A stretch of 7,276 bases of DNA from CAZFNQ01 sp964652125. GTDB lineage: Bacteria > Patescibacteriota > Saccharimonadia > Saccharimonadales > JANWIN01. Of the stretch, positions 5,660-7,276 are shown one piece after another (position 1 is the stretch's first letter; every line of letters starts with the position of its first letter). The position numbers were made by a program, and so were the translations under genes. Location: NCBI GenBank assembly GCA_964652125.1, contig CAZZAE010000042.1, positions 1 through 7,276 on the forward strand, in the 5' to 3' direction. The notes below the pieces were generated by a model that had not been told where the DNA came from, searched no databases, and saw only the letters and a list, made by a program, of their open reading frames with translations.

Positions 5660-6283
5660 CTAATCTTCTTCTTTGGTGCCTTCCGTAGTGACTACGAAAT
5701 GATTCTTAATAGCAACTTGATCTATTAAAATTACTCGTGCGCTCAGCCGCCTTTGACCTCGTTCATAGCTCCTCTCTTGCCCTAGAGTTAGACCGATTAT
5801 CGAACGCGCTAGTGGTGATTGTGGCGACATTGGTGTCACAGCATCTTCATAGCCCTCCACTTGCAAGTCTTCTGGATGTCCTTCTCTAAATCCAACTAAG
5901 TCCACAGGAAATTTATAGCCCGACTGGTCTACTATAACTCTACTTCCAAGAGTTACTCTTAATTCACTTTTATCCGGATAATTAACTGTCGGCGCACTCT
6001 CAAATGGCCTAATGGCAGACATACGATCACCAACAATCTTAGCCTGGTTATCCGTAGCGGTGAAAGCACCATCATGCCAATCGTCGCCACCGGATACGGC
6101 AACTTTTTCTTCAATGATCTCTTCGTATGCATTTCTTTGTTTGGCGATCGCTAAATCAACGGCCGCTCTTTCATGTGGTAATAGAACCCCAATATCACTA
6201 AACGCCGCGCCACTTAGATACTCAGTCAAATACTCTGAGTTAGGAATAACAAGTCCGCTCGTAAATCTGTTGGTCTCACTCAC
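5660..6283 (-). CDS. GreA/GreB-family-like protein
   Basis: 207 residues, GTG start. The C-terminal half (about 107-190) matches the GreA/GreB C-terminal domain: LRVTLGSRVIV, VDLVGFREG, then MSPQSPLARSIIGLTLGQERSY (152-173), equivalent to the 'ISxxSPLGKALLGKxxGD' block. The N-terminal half is probably the coiled coil that enters the RNA polymerase secondary channel. DDWHDGAF (67-74) lies where Gre factors have GDLSENAEY, whose acidic tip drives transcript cleavage, so acidic residues are kept but the motif differs. It is longer than GreA (about 158 residues), with extra N-terminal sequence. It may act as a Gre factor, an anti-cleavage Gfh-like factor, or a regulator of this operon; which one is not shown. 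First gene of a four-gene operon; GTG is the only start consistent with the promoter. Confidence 0.78.
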   Translation of the reverse strand: MSETNRFTSGLVIPNSEYLTEYLSGAAFSDIGVLLPHERAAVDLAIAKQRNAYEEIIEEKVAVSGGDDWHDGAFTATDNQAKIVGDRMSAIRPFESAPTVNYPDKSELRVTLGSRVIVDQSGYKFPVDLVGFREGHPEDLQVEGYEDAVTPMSPQSPLARSIIGLTLGQERSYERGQRRLSARVILIDQVAIKNHFVVTTEGTKEED

Positions 6284-6291
6284 AATTATAC

Positions 6292-6320
6292 TATATACTA
6301 ACTTTTAACTGATTTGTCAA
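6292..6320 (-). promoter_or_regulatory. Strong promoter of the Gre-kinase-unknown-CYTH operon, leaderless
   Basis: On the minus strand: consensus TTGACA (6320-6315), 17-nt spacer, TATATA (6297-6292). Transcription should begin at about 6285-6283, that is, at the GTG start codon, so the mRNA would be leaderless or nearly so. A second TATAAT lies at 6290-6285, but using it would start transcription inside the gene. An ACACC...GGTGT hairpin (6320-6336) sits immediately upstream of the -35. Confidence 0.8.
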
Positions 6321-6331
6321 CACCAAACCGG

Positions 6332-6379
6332 GGTGTATACCCTCAGGGGACTACCAACCAACTTCTCTCGATGTTCTTC
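6332..6379. repeat. GGYGTATACC repeat, copy B
   Basis: Partner of 2939-2982. GGTGTATACC at 6332-6341 and GTTCTTC at 6373-6379 bound a stretch with several matching blocks. Both copies lie over the 3' end of a minus-strand reading frame (AAGAAGAAC in one, AGGAAGAAC in the other). Confidence 0.4.
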
Positions 6380-6440
6380 CTCGCTTGATTAGGGTCAGTG
6401 TGTGAGAGAAACCGTACTAAATAATACACCATAATTGCTA

Positions 6441-6470
6441 TTGCATATGCCCTATGGGTGGGGGTATGAT
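6441..6470 (+). promoter_or_regulatory. Possible promoter for the structured region
   Basis: TTGCAT (6441-6446), 18-nt spacer, TATGAT (6465-6470). This is the best plus-strand candidate to drive the transcript that must end at the terminator at 6900-6930. It overlaps the inverted repeat at 6444-6491. Weak on its own. Confidence 0.3.
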
Positions 6471-6491
6471 GATGCCCATAGACACCATATG
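6444..6491. repeat. Imperfect inverted repeat (CATATG / CTATGGG arms)
   Basis: CATATG (6444-6449) and CTATGGG (6452-6458) are mirrored by CCCATAG (6475-6481) and CATATG (6486-6491), with 2-nt and 4-nt bulges between the paired blocks and a 16-nt loop. It could form a 13-bp stem as RNA or serve as a two-fold protein site. Confidence 0.75.
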
Positions 6492-6530
6492 TAGTTGAAA
6501 TGGGTCTCGGAATAGGACTGCTCGTCCTTA

Positions 6531-6620
6531 GCGTTGATAATTAGATGTTCCTCAGCATTTAATCCGAGGCGTTGGAAAAGAGCAAACTTATCAACGCCCA
6601 ACGTCTCGGATTAGGTGCTG
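6531..6620 (+). repeat. 23-bp hairpin with loop complementary to its 5' flank
   Basis: 6553-6575 pairs with 6598-6620: 20 Watson-Crick pairs and three positions that become G-U pairs if transcribed, so there are no true mismatches as RNA. The loop is 22 nt (6576-6597). Its last ten bases, TTATCAACGC (6588-6597), are a perfect complement of GCGTTGATAA (6531-6540). The element can therefore form an H-type pseudoknot or switch between two folds. In addition, GTCTCGGAATAGG (6504-6516) nearly repeats GTCTCGGATTAGG of the right arm (6603-6615), giving the left arm a second partner. Confidence 0.85.
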
Positions 6621-6743
6621 ATTTTCAATAACGCCTCATTTACTGAAGACGGCATTCTCGTTAATCCGGTGGATGAAAATAGAAACGAACTGAAAAACAA
6701 ACCTAACGGCGCGGATAGTCGTGTCGTAATATCCGAACATTAA
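6615..6743 (+). CDS. Possible small ORF (42 residues, GTG start)
   Basis: An open frame that reads like soluble protein (FTEDGILVNPVDENRNELK, then PNGADSRVVISEH) rather than random translation. The start is a GTG inside the right arm of the hairpin; no ribosome binding site is visible. The stop at 6741 is followed three bases later, in the same frame, by the ATG of the next small frame. Could be a small protein, a broken longer gene, or chance. Confidence 0.2.
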   Translation: MLIFNNASFTEDGILVNPVDENRNELKNKPNGADSRVVISEH

Positions 6744-6746
6744 AAA

Positions 6747-6848
6747 ATGGAGGCTTGTCTATGGGATGAGTTACCCAATCTATCTACTGGTATGTGCATG
6801 TCCAGCAGAGCTATCAAAAGAGATTTTGGTAGTGGTCAAAGTGCATAA
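6747..6848 (+). CDS. Possible small ORF (33 residues, ATG start)
   Basis: In the same frame as 6615-6743 and separated from it only by TAA-AAA. Reads MEACLWDELPNLSTGMCM, then SSRAIKRDFGSGQSA. No recognisable family. It lies within the candidate RNA and before the terminator at 6900. If both frames are real, a single stop codon divides a 75-codon gene. Confidence 0.2.
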   Translation: MEACLWDELPNLSTGMCMSSRAIKRDFGSGQSA

Positions 6849-6899
6849 AGAAAACTGCCCGATTACTAAGTAACCAAGGCAGCTTTCACTCAATAAACT

Positions 6900-6930
6900 G
6901 AGTCGTTCACGAGAAACGGCTCTTTTTTAT
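6900..6930 (+). terminator. Strong intrinsic terminator without an obvious gene upstream
   Basis: GAGTCGTT (6900-6907) pairs with AACGGCTC (6915-6922) in 8 bp including one G-T, loop CACGAGA, followed by TTTTTTATT. It proves little by itself, but a terminator of this quality implies a plus-strand transcript through 6500-6900. ACTCA (6888-6892) can pair with TGAGT (6899-6903), which would disrupt the 5' arm of the stem. Confidence 0.82.
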
Positions 6931-6947
6931 TCCCAAAATTTTAGGAA
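6930..6947. repeat. Short palindrome TTCC-AAAATTTT-GGAA
   Basis: 18-bp two-fold symmetric sequence with a single mismatched pair (C6934/A6943), directly after the terminator T-run. It could be an operator, but nothing else supports this. The rest of 6948-7111 shows no feature I can support. Confidence 0.35.
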
Positions 6948-7111
6948 CAAAAAACAACCGCTAAGATCTCTAACTAGTCCACCCCCTCTCCTGTTTTAAC
7001 CTTATGGCACTCAGTACTTGTTGCATATGATCAGACATCGTAATTTACTTCAGTATAACCAATTAGTCAATACCATTAAAGAGCTTGTGACAAAAATCAC
7101 GGAACCCCCCT

Positions 7112-7140
7112 TTGCTTAAATTTTCAGCTTATGCTATAAT
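7112..7140 (+). promoter_or_regulatory. typA promoter with extended -10
   Basis: TTGCTT (7112-7117), exact 17-nt spacer, consensus TATAAT (7135-7140) preceded by TGC, i.e. an extended -10. Transcription should begin around 7147. The -35 is identical to those at 93 and 1911. Confidence 0.87.
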
Positions 7141-7156
7141 TTAGGTAATAAGTAAA

Positions 7157-7185
7157 GCGCTTATGCTTAAGTAAGCGCGTTTTTT
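7157..7185 (+). terminator. Terminator-like hairpin in the typA leader
   Basis: GCGCTTA (7157-7163) and TAAGCGC (7172-7178) form a perfect 7-bp stem with an 8-nt loop, followed by G and six T (7180-7185). It lies between the typA promoter and the ATG at 7198, only about 10 nt after the predicted transcription start, so it could act as an attenuator or, if the promoter is not used here, as the end of an upstream transcript. Confidence 0.55.
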
Positions 7186-7197
7186 ATTGTAAAGACC

Positions 7198-7276
7198 ATG
7201 ACAGAAGTAAAACAGGATCCTTCTAAGATCCGAAACATCGCCATTATTGCCCACGTGGACCACGGTAAAACTACCT
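7198..7276 (+). CDS. typA: TypA/BipA ribosome-associated GTPase, 5' end only
   Basis: The first 26 codons before the window ends. MTEVKQDPSKIRNIAIIAHVDHGKTT contains the P-loop (G1) AHVDHGKT of translational GTPases. The IRNIAIIAHVDHGKTT form is characteristic of TypA/BipA; LepA has a related IRNFxIIAHIDHGKST. TypA binds ribosomes and helps 50S assembly and growth under stress, especially cold. The start is supported by the promoter at 7112-7140. Only AAAGACC precedes it, so there is no good Shine-Dalgarno. The remaining roughly 95 percent of the gene is outside the window. Confidence 0.93.
   Translation, partial: MTEVKQDPSKIRNIAIIAHVDHGKTT

Larger units (their letters stand above)
6343..6540 (-). 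pseudogene. Open frame, possible C-terminal gene remnant
   Basis: A minus-strand frame open from 6540 to a TGA at 6343 (65 codons). The first ATG is at 6432 and would give 29 residues. The end reads as plausible protein: AIAIMVYYLVRFLSHTDPNQ followed by ARKNIERSWLVVP, a short hydrophobic segment and then a charged tail. There is no start codon with a promoter, and the frame runs through the inverted repeat at 6444-6491. Either the 3' remnant of a lost gene or chance; no family recognised. Confidence 0.2.
6477..6930 (+). ncRNA. Candidate structured non-coding RNA
   Basis: About 450 nt with no long reading frame, ending in a strong intrinsic terminator on the plus strand. Inside, in order: hairpin AGGAC/GTCCT (6514-6528), a 23-bp hairpin (6553-6620) with a loop able to pair upstream, a hairpin CTGCC/GGCAG (6855-6882) with an inner TTAC/GTAA stem (6863-6873), and ACTCA/TGAGT (6888-6903), which competes with the terminator. 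I looked for hallmark motifs of RNase P RNA (GGAAAGUCC, ACAGAA), SRP RNA (GGAAGGAAGCAGC) and T-box (TGGNACC), and saw none. The 5' end is a guess from the promoter at 6441-6470. The alternative is decayed mobile-element DNA. Confidence 0.35.

Noticed and set aside
6012..6308. Plus-strand open frame of 98 codons
   Set aside because: Antisense to the Gre-like gene and running through its promoter; no start signals and no domain.
6531..6634. Integron attC site (imperfect palindrome with GCGTT/AACGC ends)
   Set aside because: The ends do not match the GTTRRRY / RYYYAAC core sites and there is no gene cassette or integrase beside it.
6477..6900. RNase P RNA, SRP RNA or T-box leader
   Set aside because: None of their conserved core motifs was found in the plus-strand sequence, although a divergent form cannot be excluded by eye.
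6970..7038. Minus-strand 22-codon ORF (MSDHMQQVLSAIRLKQERGW...) behind a TTGACT-17-TAAATT promoter-like sequence
   Set aside because: The promoter match is only moderate, there is no ribosome binding site, no terminator and no second copy to show coding conservation.

Overview
The window looks like a piece of a small, compact, moderately AT-rich bacterial genome, most likely Patescibacteria/CPR and probably Saccharibacteria. This is inferred from the style of the genes: short prepilin-like surface proteins with Ser/Thr/Pro linkers, a 'YxNxExGFxFxYP' extracellular domain, tightly packed operons, an almost complete lack of Shine-Dalgarno sequences, and promoters placed directly against start codons. 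No marker gene is complete enough to prove the lineage.

Left part (1-3120, + strand). The window opens on the 3' end of a probable tmRNA gene (ssrA; acceptor strand CAGCTCC plus ACCA at 45-55) and its terminator. Three surface-protein genes follow: a prepilin-like protein with a FAS1-like domain (131-943), a prepilin-like protein with a PsbP/Mog1-like domain (1023-1763), and a secreted protein with a C-terminal membrane anchor (1962-2921). The segment GCTCCACCA, an 11-nt spacer and a GACCTCT...AGAGGTC terminator occurs three times (47-90, 1844-1890, 3071-3118) with exactly conserved spacing up to the hairpin. Copies 2 and 3 are also alike for at least 35 nt further upstream. This is what successive insertions at the ssrA 3' end would leave, with surface-protein genes as cargo and no integrase in view. 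On the opposite strand, copies 2 and 3 carry a small reading frame, intact at 2961-3080 and interrupted at 1764-1853.

Middle (3148-6283, - strand). Four tightly linked genes run leftward from one strong promoter at 6292-6320, which leaves essentially no leader before a GTG start. They are a GreA/GreB-like protein, a P-loop nucleotide-kinase-like protein, a large unrecognised protein and a CYTH-domain (CyaB/ThTPase family) protein. The set suggests nucleotide or triphosphate metabolism linked to transcription, but the substrate cannot be read from sequence.

Right part (6284-7197). About 900 bases hold no convincing long gene but are rich in structure: a long inverted repeat (6444-6491), a 23-bp hairpin (6553-6620) whose loop is perfectly complementary to sequence just upstream, and a strong + strand terminator (6900-6930) with no obvious gene in front of it. 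This may be an unannotated structured RNA or the remains of a mobile element. The window ends with a strong promoter, a terminator-like leader hairpin and the first 26 codons of typA/bipA (7198 onward).
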